A DNA stretch of 64,000 bases from Merdicola sp963557785 (lineage in GTDB: Bacteria; Bacillota; Clostridia; TANB77; CAG-508). The translations under genes and the position numbers were made by a program. Location: positions 1 to 64,000 of the forward strand of contig CAUWBF010000001.1 in assembly GCA_963557785.1 (NCBI GenBank), written 5' to 3'. Under the pieces are notes generated by a model. It was not told the origin of the DNA. It made no database searches and worked only from the letters and a program-made list of their open reading frames with translations. Positions 1-7,922 of this stretch are shown here, piece by piece. Within the stretch, counting starts at the first letter, position 1. Every line of letters begins with the position of its first letter.

Positions 1-54
<54 letters not shown>

Positions 55-62
55 AATCGTAA

Positions 63-96
63 AATCGTTGTATAAATTTAATGCAACGATTTTTTA
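63..96 (+). terminator. Intrinsic terminator of tRNA-Gly
   Basis: The inverted repeat AATCGTTG (63-70) / CAACGATT (84-91) is followed by a T run, directly downstream of the tRNA. Confidence 0.85.
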
Positions 97-122
97 TTTT
101 TTAAAAAAATAATAGTATAAAG

Positions 123-167
123 GAAAAATCCCCAAAGTTTTGATAGCTTTACCAATACTCTGGGGAT
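123..167 (-). terminator. Terminator for the 175-537 minus-strand gene
   Basis: On the minus strand ATCCCCA (167-161) pairs with TGGGGAT (135-129) and is followed by TTTTCC. The loop is about 25 nt, longer than usual. Confidence 0.6.
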
Positions 168-174
168 GGTTTTC

Positions 175-537
175 CTAATGGTGTATTTTGCTTTCACAAA
201 TAGTGGCAAGTAAAAACAACACATTAATTACTAACATAATAAAAGAAAAAACATAAACGATTGATCTTGCATCAGTTGAATGAATAAAACCAAATAATAT
301 AAGAATGCAAGATAAGGCAATTAATAAAGTGATAATATTTTTTTTCAGAGAATTGTGCCTTCCAGCTTCGATATCTTCAACCCAGGTTCCAAACGCCAGA
401 AGTGATATAAAGCCAAAGGATAAAAAGAAAATATTATCCATAGCTGCTGTAATCATAATAGCAAATTGAACCGAAATTAGTAGACACCAAAATACTGGAA
501 ACCGATGTGCTTCAAATAATTTGTTAGCAATTTTCAT
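175..537 (-). CDS. Small integral membrane protein, function unknown
   Basis: A 120-residue protein that I do not recognise. It has four predicted hydrophobic segments (about residues 13-30, 35-50, 68-84 and 91-111) in two pairs, separated by a short charged loop (VEDIEAGRHNSLKKN). The start is supported by TAAGGAGGAATT just upstream of the ATG on the minus strand, and a minus-strand terminator follows the stop. No signal peptide with a cleavage site, catalytic motif or cysteine cluster is seen. It stands alone between a tRNA and a gene-poor stretch. It is probably a real gene, given the strong RBS and terminator, but no role can be assigned. Confidence 0.75.
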   Translation of the reverse strand: MKIANKLFEAHRFPVFWCLLISVQFAIMITAAMDNIFFLSFGFISLLAFGTWVEDIEAGRHNSLKKNIITLLIALSCILILFGFIHSTDARSIVYVFSFIMLVINVLFLLATICESKIHH

Positions 538-977
538 TTTAATTCCTCCTTAATCTAGTGTGATGTAGAATCCTTCTGTAGAAGCAAGGAATTGCTAATT
601 TACGAGTTAAATAATATAATACAGTATTTAGCATAGAATTGCAATATCGAGATTTTTATGTTAAAATAAGAAAATCTCATTAATATATGGGCAAATAATT
701 TTATAACGGAGAAAATGTGTATGAAACAACTAAGGGAAGACATTAAAACATTTAACATGGCAAAGCTTGAGTAATAATAATAAAATTACCAGAATTATTA
801 GAAAAGAGTTTGAATGCAAAAGAAAAAGAGAAGGAGCAAAGGCAAGTAGTAACATTAAGTGATTTGATGTTTTTAAATAGAAATATTTTAATGAATCTGA
901 TATAATTTAAAGACGTAAAAGGAAGTTATATTATTAAAAAAAAAGAAATAGATATATATGTAATAGGAGGTATAGAA
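538..977. other. Gene-poor stretch with a relic and a promoter-like site
   Basis: No intact gene is seen over about 440 bp. It holds the frameshifted relic at 721-905 and, at 901-906, a TATAAT box with only a weak -35. That box is the best promoter candidate for the MgtC-family gene whose RBS (AGGAGG) lies at 966-971. Confidence 0.5.
721..905 (+). pseudogene. Frameshifted remnant of a small (~60 residue) gene
   Basis: An ATG at 721 preceded by CGGAGAAAA opens a frame (MKQLREDIKTFNMAKLE) that stops at 772-774, inside a TAATAATAATAA run. A second frame picks up at about the same point and reads on as charged, leucine-rich, helix-like sequence (KLPELLEKSLNAKEKEKE, then VVTLSDLMFLNRNILMNLI) until 903-905. 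The two pieces join smoothly if one shift in the TAA-repeat tract is assumed. The parent family is not recognised. It could also be chance open frame in A-rich DNA. Confidence 0.4.
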
Positions 978-1679
978 ATGGATATTATAACAAATATAGT
1001 GTCATCATTTTGGTTTCAAACAATTTTTAAATTAGCATTAGGAGCAATATTGGCAGGTATTATAGGCCTAGAAAGGTCTTCTTGGAATAAACCAGCAGGT
1101 TTTAGAACTCATTCTTTAGTTGGAATAAGTGCTGTTTTAGTAATGCTTTGTGGGGAATATATGGCAGAAAAGTATGGCGCGGATCCTACAAGAATTTCAG
1201 CACAACTATTATCTGGTATAGGATTTATTGGTGCGGGAACAATATTAAGAGATGGATTTAATGTAAAAGGACTTACAACAGCAGCTGGACTTTTAGCAGT
1301 TACTTGTGTTGGATTAGCAATTGGTGCAGGATATTATTTAGGAGGAATTATTGGTACAGCTATAGCGTATATCGTTTTATCATTTCCATATAAGATATCA
1401 GATAAATTAGATCATTTTGATATTTTAGAATTTCATATTAATATAGTTAGTGAAGAAGCTTTACAACCAATAGAAAGAATTTTAACAAAATATGAAGTAG
1501 ATATAAAAAAGATTGATAGAAAAGAAAATGATTTAGATGATAGACTTCAAACATTAACTATTATAGGTCAATATAATAAAAAAATATTCAATAAAAATGA
1601 ATTAATGAGAAGCATCTCTTTGATTGAATATGTAAAAGATGTAGTAGTTGAAACTGCAAAAGAAGGAGTTGTAGAATAA
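978..1679 (+). CDS. MgtC/SapB family membrane protein
   Basis: A 233-residue member of the MgtC/SapB family. The N-terminal hydrophobic domain (residues about 1-140) has the hallmark GLERSSWNKPAGFRTHSLVG, the acidic/arginine signature of the family, followed by RISAQLLSGIGFIGAGTI and GLTTAAGLLAV. The C-terminal ~90 residues (from about 150) form a soluble ACT-like region found in longer homologues. Family members are linked to Mg2+ homeostasis and survival in low Mg2+; the exact substrate is unproven and no specific role is implied here. The start at 978 has AGGAGG at 966-971. The gene is monocistronic, with its own terminator downstream. Confidence 0.93.
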   Translation: MDIITNIVSSFWFQTIFKLALGAILAGIIGLERSSWNKPAGFRTHSLVGISAVLVMLCGEYMAEKYGADPTRISAQLLSGIGFIGAGTILRDGFNVKGLTTAAGLLAVTCVGLAIGAGYYLGGIIGTAIAYIVLSFPYKISDKLDHFDILEFHINIVSEEALQPIERILTKYEVDIKKIDRKENDLDDRLQTLTIIGQYNKKIFNKNELMRSISLIEYVKDVVVETAKEGVVE

Positions 1680-1689
1680 TAAAATAAAA

Positions 1690-1720
1690 AATACGTATCG
1701 GTTTGATACGCATTTTTTAT
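1690..1720 (+). terminator. Terminator after the MgtC-family gene
   Basis: AATACGTATC (1690-1699) pairs with GATACGCATT (1705-1714) with one A-C mismatch, and TTTTTT follows. Confidence 0.75.
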
Positions 1721-1841
1721 TTAGAATAACAATTTTTTAGATGTAAAGTATTTATTAATAAAATTAAACGTATTTGCTATACTGTGGACAAATATATAAT
1801 GATACTATATAATATAAATATATTGATAAAGGGAGAATACT

Positions 1842-2279
1842 ATGGAAAAATCAAGAGTTAATATTGCAATAGAAAATCATAAAAAAGGTTATAATTGCTG
1901 TCAAGCAGTAGTATGTGCATATGCAGATCTAGTTGGAATAGATGAAAAAACAGCATTTAAAATATCTGAAATTTTTGGAACAGGTATTGCTGGAATGGCA
2001 CAAACATGTGGAAGTGTAAGTGCAATGCTAATTATTGCTAGCCTAAAAAGTAGTGACGGAAATTTAGAAGAGTCTAGAAGTAGAATAAATACTTATAAAT
2101 TAGGAAAAAATCTTGCAGAAGAATTTAAAAAGATGAATTCTTCTATAATTTGTAGTGAACTTAGAGGAGATAAAGGAACAGAAAAACTAAGAAGTTGTAG
2201 AGGATGTGTTATAGATTCTGCAATATTAATAGAAAAAATGATATTTCCTGGAAAATTTGAAGAATATATAGAAGAATAA
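1842..2279 (+). CDS. C_GCAxxG_C_C family (redox-type cysteine) protein
   Basis: A 145-residue protein of the C_GCAxxG_C_C family, named for its spaced cysteines. Here they appear as GYNCCQAV (near residue 20), QTCGSVSAM (near 56), the Cys of SIICSELRG (near 103) and the SCRGC pair (near 117-120). The glycine-rich GTGIAGMAQTCG stretch matches the family core, although the usual CGAxxGA is CGSVSAM here. The family is widespread in anaerobes and thought to bind metal or act in redox, but no biochemical role is firmly established. RBS AGGGAGAA precedes the ATG. It is followed by a tRNA gene with its own promoter. Confidence 0.88.
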   Translation: MEKSRVNIAIENHKKGYNCCQAVVCAYADLVGIDEKTAFKISEIFGTGIAGMAQTCGSVSAMLIIASLKSSDGNLEESRSRINTYKLGKNLAEEFKKMNSSIICSELRGDKGTEKLRSCRGCVIDSAILIEKMIFPGKFEEYIEE

Positions 2280-2282
2280 TAA

Positions 2283-2311
2283 TTGAAAAAATGTCTTAAT
2301 TAAGTTATAAT
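2283..2311 (+). promoter_or_regulatory. Sigma-A-type promoter of the 2327 tRNA
   Basis: TTGAAA (2283-2288), 17 bp, TATAAT (2306-2311). The -10 lies inside a perfect inverted repeat CTTAATTAA/TTAATTAAG (2294-2302, 2310-2318 region). The expected start is about 10 nt before the tRNA. Confidence 0.7.
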
Positions 2312-2326
2312 TAATTAAGATAATTT

Positions 2327-2400
2327 GTGGGTATAGTTTAGTGGTAAAATTTCGTGCTTCCGACCCGAAGAGGCGGGTTCAATTCCCGCTACCCACTCCA
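2327..2400 (+). tRNA. tRNA-Gly (anticodon UCC), second copy, divergent
   Basis: A full cloverleaf of 74 nt including the encoded CCA. Acceptor GTGGGTA/TACCCAC with U73; D arm GTTT/AAAT with GG in the loop; anticodon loop CTTCCGA (TCC); T arm GCGGG/CCCGC with TTCAATT. The anticodon stem TCGTG/CCCGA carries a U30-C40 mismatch and the sequence differs clearly from the tRNA-Gly at position 1. The D-loop GG is kept, unlike the staphylococcal tRNA-Gly species dedicated to peptidoglycan. Confidence 0.88.
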
Positions 2401-2406
2401 AAAAAA

Positions 2407-2431
2407 CGTCATACGTATTATGACGCTTTTT
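2407..2431 (+). terminator. Terminator of the second tRNA-Gly
   Basis: CGTCATA (2407-2413), 5-nt loop, TATGACG (2419-2425), then CTTTTT. Confidence 0.85.
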
Positions 2432-2530
2432 ATATTAATTCTGAAAAATATAAATGTAAAGAAAATGTAATAAAATATATAAAGAAAATATGTTATATTA
2501 TAATTAGAAGAAAAATGAGGAGAAATACTT

Positions 2531-4336
2531 ATGAAGAATAAAAGTAATATTAAATATGCTATATCAACCATAATACTAATAATGATAGTTATGGCAAGTA
2601 AATGTATATATGCAGAAAATTTTGATGGAGTAAAAAATAATGAATATACGCAACAATATAAAATATGGTATTCGTTATCAGATGAAGAAAAATCTAAATA
2701 TATGCAACCACTTGCATATCCAATAAAATTTGACCCTACATATTTAGATAACAATAGTAGTGCAGCCATGTCAAGAGTTGGAACTACATTGCCCTCTAAA
2801 TACAACTTAAATGATGAAATAAATATAACTGTAAAAAATCAAGGTACTACAAATGAATGTTGGGCTTTTTCAATGATAAGTGTGTTAGAGTCTAATATTG
2901 CAAAAAGGACAGGAAAAATATCAGAGAGATTTTCAGAAAGACATATGGATTATGCAACATCTAAAACATTTTCAGATGGTACAAATAAAATAGCATTTTC
3001 AAGAGAAGTTGGAAGTGGAGGGAATGCATTTGTTGGATTAGGATATGCAACAAATGGTACAGGAATAGTAAAAAGCTCAGATATGCCATTTGAAAATAAT
3101 GAAAATAAAATAAAATTATCTTCTATAAATAAAACACCAGCAGTTAAAGTTAATGATGCGAAAATTTTTACATCTTTATATAAGTATAAAGATAAAGCAA
3201 CATCAAAAACAATAGTATATGATGGTGCAAGTACAGAATATACAGATGAGCAAGTAACTGCAGTTAGAAATCATATAAAACAATATATTATGAAAAATGG
3301 AGCATTATTTGCATTTACATATGCAAACGCAAGTGAATATTACAATAATACTGATATACTTAAATCAACAGCATACTATTGTGATAGCAAAACTGCAATG
3401 CCAGATCATGCTGTAACCATAGTAGGTTGGGATGATAATTATGAAGTAACAAATTTTAATTCAGCACATAGACCAAATAATCCAGGAGCATATATAGTAC
3501 TAAATTCATATGGAGATAGTATTATGGATGGAGGGTACTATTATATATCTTATGAAGATGCTCTAATAGAATCTAGTATTGTTGGAATATCAGATTCAGA
3601 AAATATAGAATACTCTAATATTTATCAAAATGATTTTTATGGATATACAAATGAGTACTCATTACCAGGACAAAAAACAATATATGGAGCTAATGTATTT
3701 ACAAGAAATACGGATAAAGTAGAAAAATTAGATGAAGTTGTTATATGCGTACCAGTTTCTACAAATATTGAAGTATATGTAAATCCAAGTGATGATTCAT
3801 TAGAAACAGGAAAATTAGTGAAAGCTTCTTTAGAAAAAACAACAATTACTGAAACGTATAATACAGTTAAATTGACTAATCCAATAGAATTAACAGGAGA
3901 TAAATTTGCTATTATAGTAAAATATAATGTAACAGAAGGGGAAGCATCTATAGGGATGGAAGTTAATTATAAAACAGTATTAGGACAGTCTACAATGTTT
4001 GATTGTATTACTGCAAGCGCAGGTGAAAGTTTCCTATCCTTAGATTCAAATAAATGGATAGATTTAAATACAGTATATAAAGATACGAATATTTGTATAA
4101 AAGGTATTGCGACAACAAAAACTGCAAGTAATAATCAAGTGGATAATAGTTCAAATAGTAATCAATCAACTAATAATAATCAAAGTACAAATCAAAATAG
4201 TAATAATGATAATACTATTGCAAAAATAAATATACCGAACGCAGGAGCAATAAAATTTGGAATAATAATATTAATAGTAGGAACAACATTAATAATCTCA
4301 GCATATAAAACTAAAAAATATAAAATAGTAAAATAG
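2531..4336 (+). CDS. Secreted, membrane-anchored papain-family (C1A) cysteine protease
   Basis: A 601-residue protein. An N-terminal signal segment (about 8-28, ending SKCIYAEN) is followed by a C1A papain-fold domain. The oxyanion Gln104 and catalytic Cys110 lie in NQGTTNECWAFS, His293 in DHAVTIVGWDD, and Asn325 in VLNSYGD followed by GGYYYISYED. Residues about 350-535 look like an added beta-rich domain. An Asn/Ser/Gln low-complexity linker (about 536-565) then leads to a C-terminal transmembrane helix (about 573-592) and a short basic tail. The predicted topology is an extracellular protease tethered by its C-terminus. RBS AGGAGA precedes the ATG. Such proteases in gut Firmicutes are usually lectin-like or adhesin-associated; the substrate here is unknown. 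Confidence 0.9.
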   Translation: MKNKSNIKYAISTIILIMIVMASKCIYAENFDGVKNNEYTQQYKIWYSLSDEEKSKYMQPLAYPIKFDPTYLDNNSSAAMSRVGTTLPSKYNLNDEINITVKNQGTTNECWAFSMISVLESNIAKRTGKISERFSERHMDYATSKTFSDGTNKIAFSREVGSGGNAFVGLGYATNGTGIVKSSDMPFENNENKIKLSSINKTPAVKVNDAKIFTSLYKYKDKATSKTIVYDGASTEYTDEQVTAVRNHIKQYIMKNGALFAFTYANASEYYNNTDILKSTAYYCDSKTAMPDHAVTIVGWDDNYEVTNFNSAHRPNNPGAYIVLNSYGDSIMDGGYYYISYEDALIESSIVGISDSENIEYSNIYQNDFYGYTNEYSLPGQKTIYGANVFTRNTDKVEKLDEVVICVPVSTNIEVYVNPSDDSLETGKLVKASLEKTTITETYNTVKLTNPIELTGDKFAIIVKYNVTEGEASIGMEVNYKTVLGQSTMFDCITASAGESFLSLDSNKWIDLNTVYKDTNICIKGIATTKTASNNQVDNSSNSNQSTNNNQSTNQNSNNDNTIAKINIPNAGAIKFGIIILIVGTTLIISAYKTKKYKIVK

Positions 4337-4340
4337 AGTA

Positions 4341-4371
4341 AAAAATGAATCTGCAATAGATTCATTTTTTA
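4341..4371 (+). terminator. Terminator after the C1A protease gene
   Basis: AAAAATGAATCT (4341-4352) / AGATTCATTTTT (4358-4369), a symmetrical hairpin ending in a T run. Confidence 0.85.
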
Positions 4372-4435
4372 TTTTAAAGTATAGATATAAAAGAAAATAT
4401 ATGCTATAGTATATTTTATAAGGAGCGTGAAATAT

Positions 4436-5251
4436 ATGACTAATGAAAAAGAATTAGCAAATAAAGCAAATGAAATAAGAAAAGGGATTATAGAAGCTGT
4501 ATATAAAGGAAAATCAGGACATCCAGGAGGCTCACTTTCAATAGCAGATATATTAGCTGTATTATATTTTAATGAGATGAAAATAAATCCAAACAATCCA
4601 AAATGGGAAGATAGAGATAGACTAATATTATCTAAAGGACATTGTTCCCCAGCATTATATAGCGCTCTTGCACTAAGAGGATTTTTTGATTATAACGATT
4701 TAGCAACTTTTAGAAATATAGAAAGTAAACTGCAAGGACATCCAGATATGAATAAAATTCCGGGAGTAGATATGACTACAGGTTCATTAGGACAAGGATT
4801 ATCTGTAGCAAATGGAATAGCTATTGCAGGTAAATTAGATAATAAAGAATATAGAGTGTACACAATTCTAGGAGATGGAGAAATAGAAGAAGGACAAGTT
4901 TGGGAAGCTGCGATGACTTCAAGTAAATACAAATTAGATAATTTATGTGTAATAGTAGATAATAATAACCTACAAATTGATGGAACAATAGAACAAGTAA
5001 AGAGTTCATATCCAATTGATAAAAAATTCGAGAGTTTTGGATTTGAAGTAATAAATATAAATGGTAATGAGATAAGTCAGATAACTAAGGCATTAGAACA
5101 AGCAAGAAATATAAAAGGAAAGCCAACAGCAATAATTGCAAAAACTATAAAAGGTAAAGGAGTTTCTTTTATGGAAAATCAAGTTGGATGGCATGGAAAA
5201 GCTCCAAATGAAGAGCAATATAAATTAGCAATGAAAGAATTAGAAAAGTAA
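4436..5251 (+). CDS. Transketolase, N-terminal (thiamine diphosphate-binding) subunit
   Basis: 271 residues corresponding to the N-terminal third of transketolase. Visible are the GHPGGSLS motif, SKGHCSPALY, TGSLGQGLSVANG, and the thiamine diphosphate motif beginning GDGEIEEGQ and ending in VDNNNLQ. The pyrimidine-binding and C-terminal domains are encoded by the next gene, so the two chains together form the enzyme of the non-oxidative pentose phosphate pathway, a split arrangement common in Clostridia and archaea. I chose ATG 4436 because AAGGAG at 4420-4425 is 10 nt upstream; an in-frame GTG at 4427 would sit on top of the RBS. Confidence 0.95.
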   Translation: MTNEKELANKANEIRKGIIEAVYKGKSGHPGGSLSIADILAVLYFNEMKINPNNPKWEDRDRLILSKGHCSPALYSALALRGFFDYNDLATFRNIESKLQGHPDMNKIPGVDMTTGSLGQGLSVANGIAIAGKLDNKEYRVYTILGDGEIEEGQVWEAAMTSSKYKLDNLCVIVDNNNLQIDGTIEQVKSSYPIDKKFESFGFEVININGNEISQITKALEQARNIKGKPTAIIAKTIKGKGVSFMENQVGWHGKAPNEEQYKLAMKELEK

Positions 5252-5272
5252 AACAAATAGGAGATAAAGAAG

Positions 5273-6214
5273 ATGAAATTAAATTATGAAAATAAAAAAG
5301 CGACAAGACAAAGTTATGGTGAAGCCTTACAAGAATTAGGAAATATTCATAAGGATGTTGTAGTTTTAGATGCCGACTTATCATGTGCAACAAAAACAGA
5401 TCTATTTGCTAAAGAATATCCAGATAGATTTTTTGATATAGGAATTTCAGAACAAGATATGATAGGAACTGCAGCAGGACTATCAACTTGCGGTAAGATT
5501 CCTTATGCAAGTACATTTGCAGTATTTGAAGCAGGTAGAGCATATGATCAAATAAGGAATAGTATATGCTATCCAAATCTTAATGTAAAACTATGCGCAA
5601 CACATAGTGGGGTAACAGTAGGAGAAGACGGAGCAACTCATCAAATGTTAGAAGATTTAAGCCTTATGAGAACACTACCAAATATGACAGTTATCTCTGT
5701 ATCAGATGATATACAAGCAAAATGGGCGGTAAATGAAATATATAAAGTTAAAGGACCAGTATACTTAAGATTAGCAAGACTTGCAACACCGATAATATAT
5801 GAAGAAAATCAAAAATTTGAAATAGGAAAAGGAATCCAAATTGGAGATGGAAAAGAAGCAACTGTAATTGCAACAGGAGTAACTGTTGCTGAGGCAATAA
5901 AAGCACAAGAAATATTAGAACAAGAAGGTATAAATATTAGGGTAATAGATATTCATACTATAAAACCAATAGATAAAGAAATTATTATAAAAGCAGCAAG
6001 GGAAACGAAAAATATAATCACAGTAGAAGATCATAGTATTATTGGAGGGTTAGGTTCAAGTGTATGTGAAGTGCTTTCAGAAGAATATCCTACAAAAGTA
6101 TATAGAATGGGAATAAATGATACTTTTGGAAAATCTGGAAAAGCAGAGGAATTATTAAAATATTTTAGAATTGATAGCGAAGCAATTTACAATAAAATAA
6201 AAGAATTAGTTTAA
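5273..6214 (+). CDS. Transketolase, C-terminal (pyrimidine-binding) subunit
   Basis: A 313-residue partner of the upstream gene. It carries the pyrimidine-binding domain (residues about 8-170; the ISEQDMIGTAAGLS motif contains the Glu that activates thiamine diphosphate, and THSGVTVGEDGATHQ follows) and the transketolase C-terminal domain (about 190-310; TVEDHSIIGGLGSSV). It lies 21 nt after the first subunit with its own AGGAGA RBS, so the two are co-transcribed and co-assembled. The separate family to consider is 1-deoxyxylulose-5-phosphate synthase, but the split architecture and length fit transketolase better. Confidence 0.95.
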   Translation: MKLNYENKKATRQSYGEALQELGNIHKDVVVLDADLSCATKTDLFAKEYPDRFFDIGISEQDMIGTAAGLSTCGKIPYASTFAVFEAGRAYDQIRNSICYPNLNVKLCATHSGVTVGEDGATHQMLEDLSLMRTLPNMTVISVSDDIQAKWAVNEIYKVKGPVYLRLARLATPIIYEENQKFEIGKGIQIGDGKEATVIATGVTVAEAIKAQEILEQEGINIRVIDIHTIKPIDKEIIIKAARETKNIITVEDHSIIGGLGSSVCEVLSEEYPTKVYRMGINDTFGKSGKAEELLKYFRIDSEAIYNKIKELV

Positions 6215-6225
6215 TATTTATGTCT

Positions 6226-6250
6226 AAAAGTCTTGCATAAAACGACTTTT
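6226..6250 (+). terminator. Weak terminator after transketolase
   Basis: AAAAGTC (6226-6232) / GACTTTT (6244-6250) with an 11-nt loop. The stem is short and only a partial T tract (within the 3' arm) is present. Confidence 0.45.
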
Positions 6251-6309
6251 ATTGTTATGATAAAATTGTATATATTGAAAATATTTTGCACAATAAGGAG
6301 CATTTTAAT

Positions 6310-6996
6310 ATGATAGAATTTAGAAATGTTAATAAAACATATGATACTGGTACAGAAGCAGTAAAAAATGCAAATTTTATAATAGAAAAAGGTGAATTTG
6401 CATTTTTGGTTGGATCTTCTGGATCAGGAAAATCAACATTAATAAAATTAATACTAAAAGAGGAAGAGCCAACATCAGGGAATATAATTATAAATGGAAA
6501 AGATACAACTTTTATAAAACCTAACAAAATACCATATCTTCGTAGAAGTATGGGAGTTGTTTTTCAAGACTTTAGACTTTTACCAGATAAAACAGTGTAT
6601 GAAAATGTAGCATTTGCTATGTATATAGTAAAAGCTACACCAAGACATATAAGAAGACAAGTGCCTATGGTATTATCTTTAGTAGGTTTAAGTGGAAAGG
6701 CAAAAATGTATCCAAACGAACTATCAGGAGGAGAACAACAAAGAGTAGCATTAGCAAGAGCTTTAGTAAACAATCCATCAATGCTTATAGCAGACGAACC
6801 TACAGGTAACTTAGATCCAGACACAGCCTGGGATATTATGAATCTTTTGAACGAAATAAATTTAAGAGGTACAACTGTAGTAGTTGCAACGCATGCTAAA
6901 GATATAGTAGATGAAATGAAAAAAAGAGTTATACATATTAAAAAAGGTATAATAGTAAAAGATGATAAAAAAGGTGGTTATGACTGTGAGATATAA
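6310..6996 (+). CDS. ftsE: Cell-division ATPase FtsE
   Basis: A 228-residue ABC ATPase. It has Walker A GSSGSGKST (about residues 34-42), a Q-loop in VVFQDFRLLP, signature LSGGEQQRVALARAL, Walker B MLIADEPTGNLD and an H-loop in VATHAK. FtsE works with the membrane protein FtsX to transmit ATP hydrolysis in the cytoplasm to peptidoglycan hydrolases outside. The start is ATG 6310, with AAGGAG at 6295-6300; the in-frame TTG at 6286 is upstream of that RBS. The ftsX start overlaps its 3' end and two M23 hydrolase genes follow, so the operon encodes both the motor and its probable enzyme targets. Confidence 0.97.
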   Translation: MIEFRNVNKTYDTGTEAVKNANFIIEKGEFAFLVGSSGSGKSTLIKLILKEEEPTSGNIIINGKDTTFIKPNKIPYLRRSMGVVFQDFRLLPDKTVYENVAFAMYIVKATPRHIRRQVPMVLSLVGLSGKAKMYPNELSGGEQQRVALARALVNNPSMLIADEPTGNLDPDTAWDIMNLLNEINLRGTTVVVATHAKDIVDEMKKRVIHIKKGIIVKDDKKGGYDCEI

Positions 6997-7909
6997 TACG
7001 ATAGTTTACTTAATAGGAGAAGGTTTTAAAAATATATTAAAAAATAAAAAGTCTACCAGTGCATCACTTATTATAATGTGTTTAACAATGCTTATATTTG
7101 GTGTGTTTTTTATAATTGGTCAAAACATAAACAGTGTTATGCTTCAAGTTGAAAGTGCACAAGGAATAGAAGTATTTTTAAATGATATTTCTGAAGATAA
7201 AACAAAAGAAGTTGGAGATTATATTAGAAACATTGATGGAGTTAGTACAATAAAATATAAAACAAAAGAGCAAGCCCTAAACCAGTTAAAAAGTCAATTC
7301 GGAGAAAATGCATATTTATTAAATGGTTATGATGAGGAAAATATCTTTCCAGCTTCATATATTGTAACACTTACAGATTTAACCAAAAGTAGTGAAGTAC
7401 AAGAAAAAATATCAGATATTGATAAAAATGTAGAAAATGAAGAAGACAAAATAATAAGTAGAATAACAAGTAGTGATCAAACTATATCTACGTTAATCAG
7501 TTTAGCAAATGGAGTAAAAATTATAACTGGTGTTATTTTAATATTTTTAATTATTATTTCAATATTTATTATAGCAAATACAATAAAACTTACTGTACAC
7601 GCAAGAAGAAAAGAAATTTCTATAATGAAATATGTTGGAGCTACTAATAGTTTTATTAGATGGCCATTTATAGTGGAAGGAATTATATTAGGTGTAATTG
7701 CTGGAGCTATTTCTATGTTAATCGTAGGAAGTGCTTATAATATAATCATTCAAAAGATATTAGAGTCAACAGTTGTTACTGCTATGAATTTAACATTAGT
7801 AAGTTTTGCAGATATGTTTAATCTAATAGGATTAGTTTATTTATTACTAGGAACAGGAATAGGTGTCCTAGGAAGTAGTATTTCTATGCGTAAATATTTA
7901 AAAGTATAG
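6986..7909 (+). CDS. ftsX: Cell-division permease-like protein FtsX
   Basis: About 307 residues from the chosen start. It has a cytoplasmic N-terminus with the typical GEGFKNILKNK, a first transmembrane helix, a large extracellular domain (roughly residues 45-165) that in other species contacts hydrolases or their activators, then three transmembrane helices typical of the FtsX fold (LTVHARRKEISIMKYVGAT between TM2 and TM3). The GTG at 6986 has AAGGTGG 8 nt upstream and overlaps ftsE by 11 nt. In-frame ATGs at 6980 and 6962 are possible, but one is too close to the RBS and the other lacks one. Confidence 0.95.
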   Translation: MRYNTIVYLIGEGFKNILKNKKSTSASLIIMCLTMLIFGVFFIIGQNINSVMLQVESAQGIEVFLNDISEDKTKEVGDYIRNIDGVSTIKYKTKEQALNQLKSQFGENAYLLNGYDEENIFPASYIVTLTDLTKSSEVQEKISDIDKNVENEEDKIISRITSSDQTISTLISLANGVKIITGVILIFLIIISIFIIANTIKLTVHARRKEISIMKYVGATNSFIRWPFIVEGIILGVIAGAISMLIVGSAYNIIIQKILESTVVTAMNLTLVSFADMFNLIGLVYLLLGTGIGVLGSSISMRKYLKV

Positions 7910-7922
7910 ATAGGAGTGTGTA

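Noticed and set aside
2341..2541. Open frame through the tRNA-Gly and its terminator
   Set aside because: It translates the tRNA gene itself and has no RBS.
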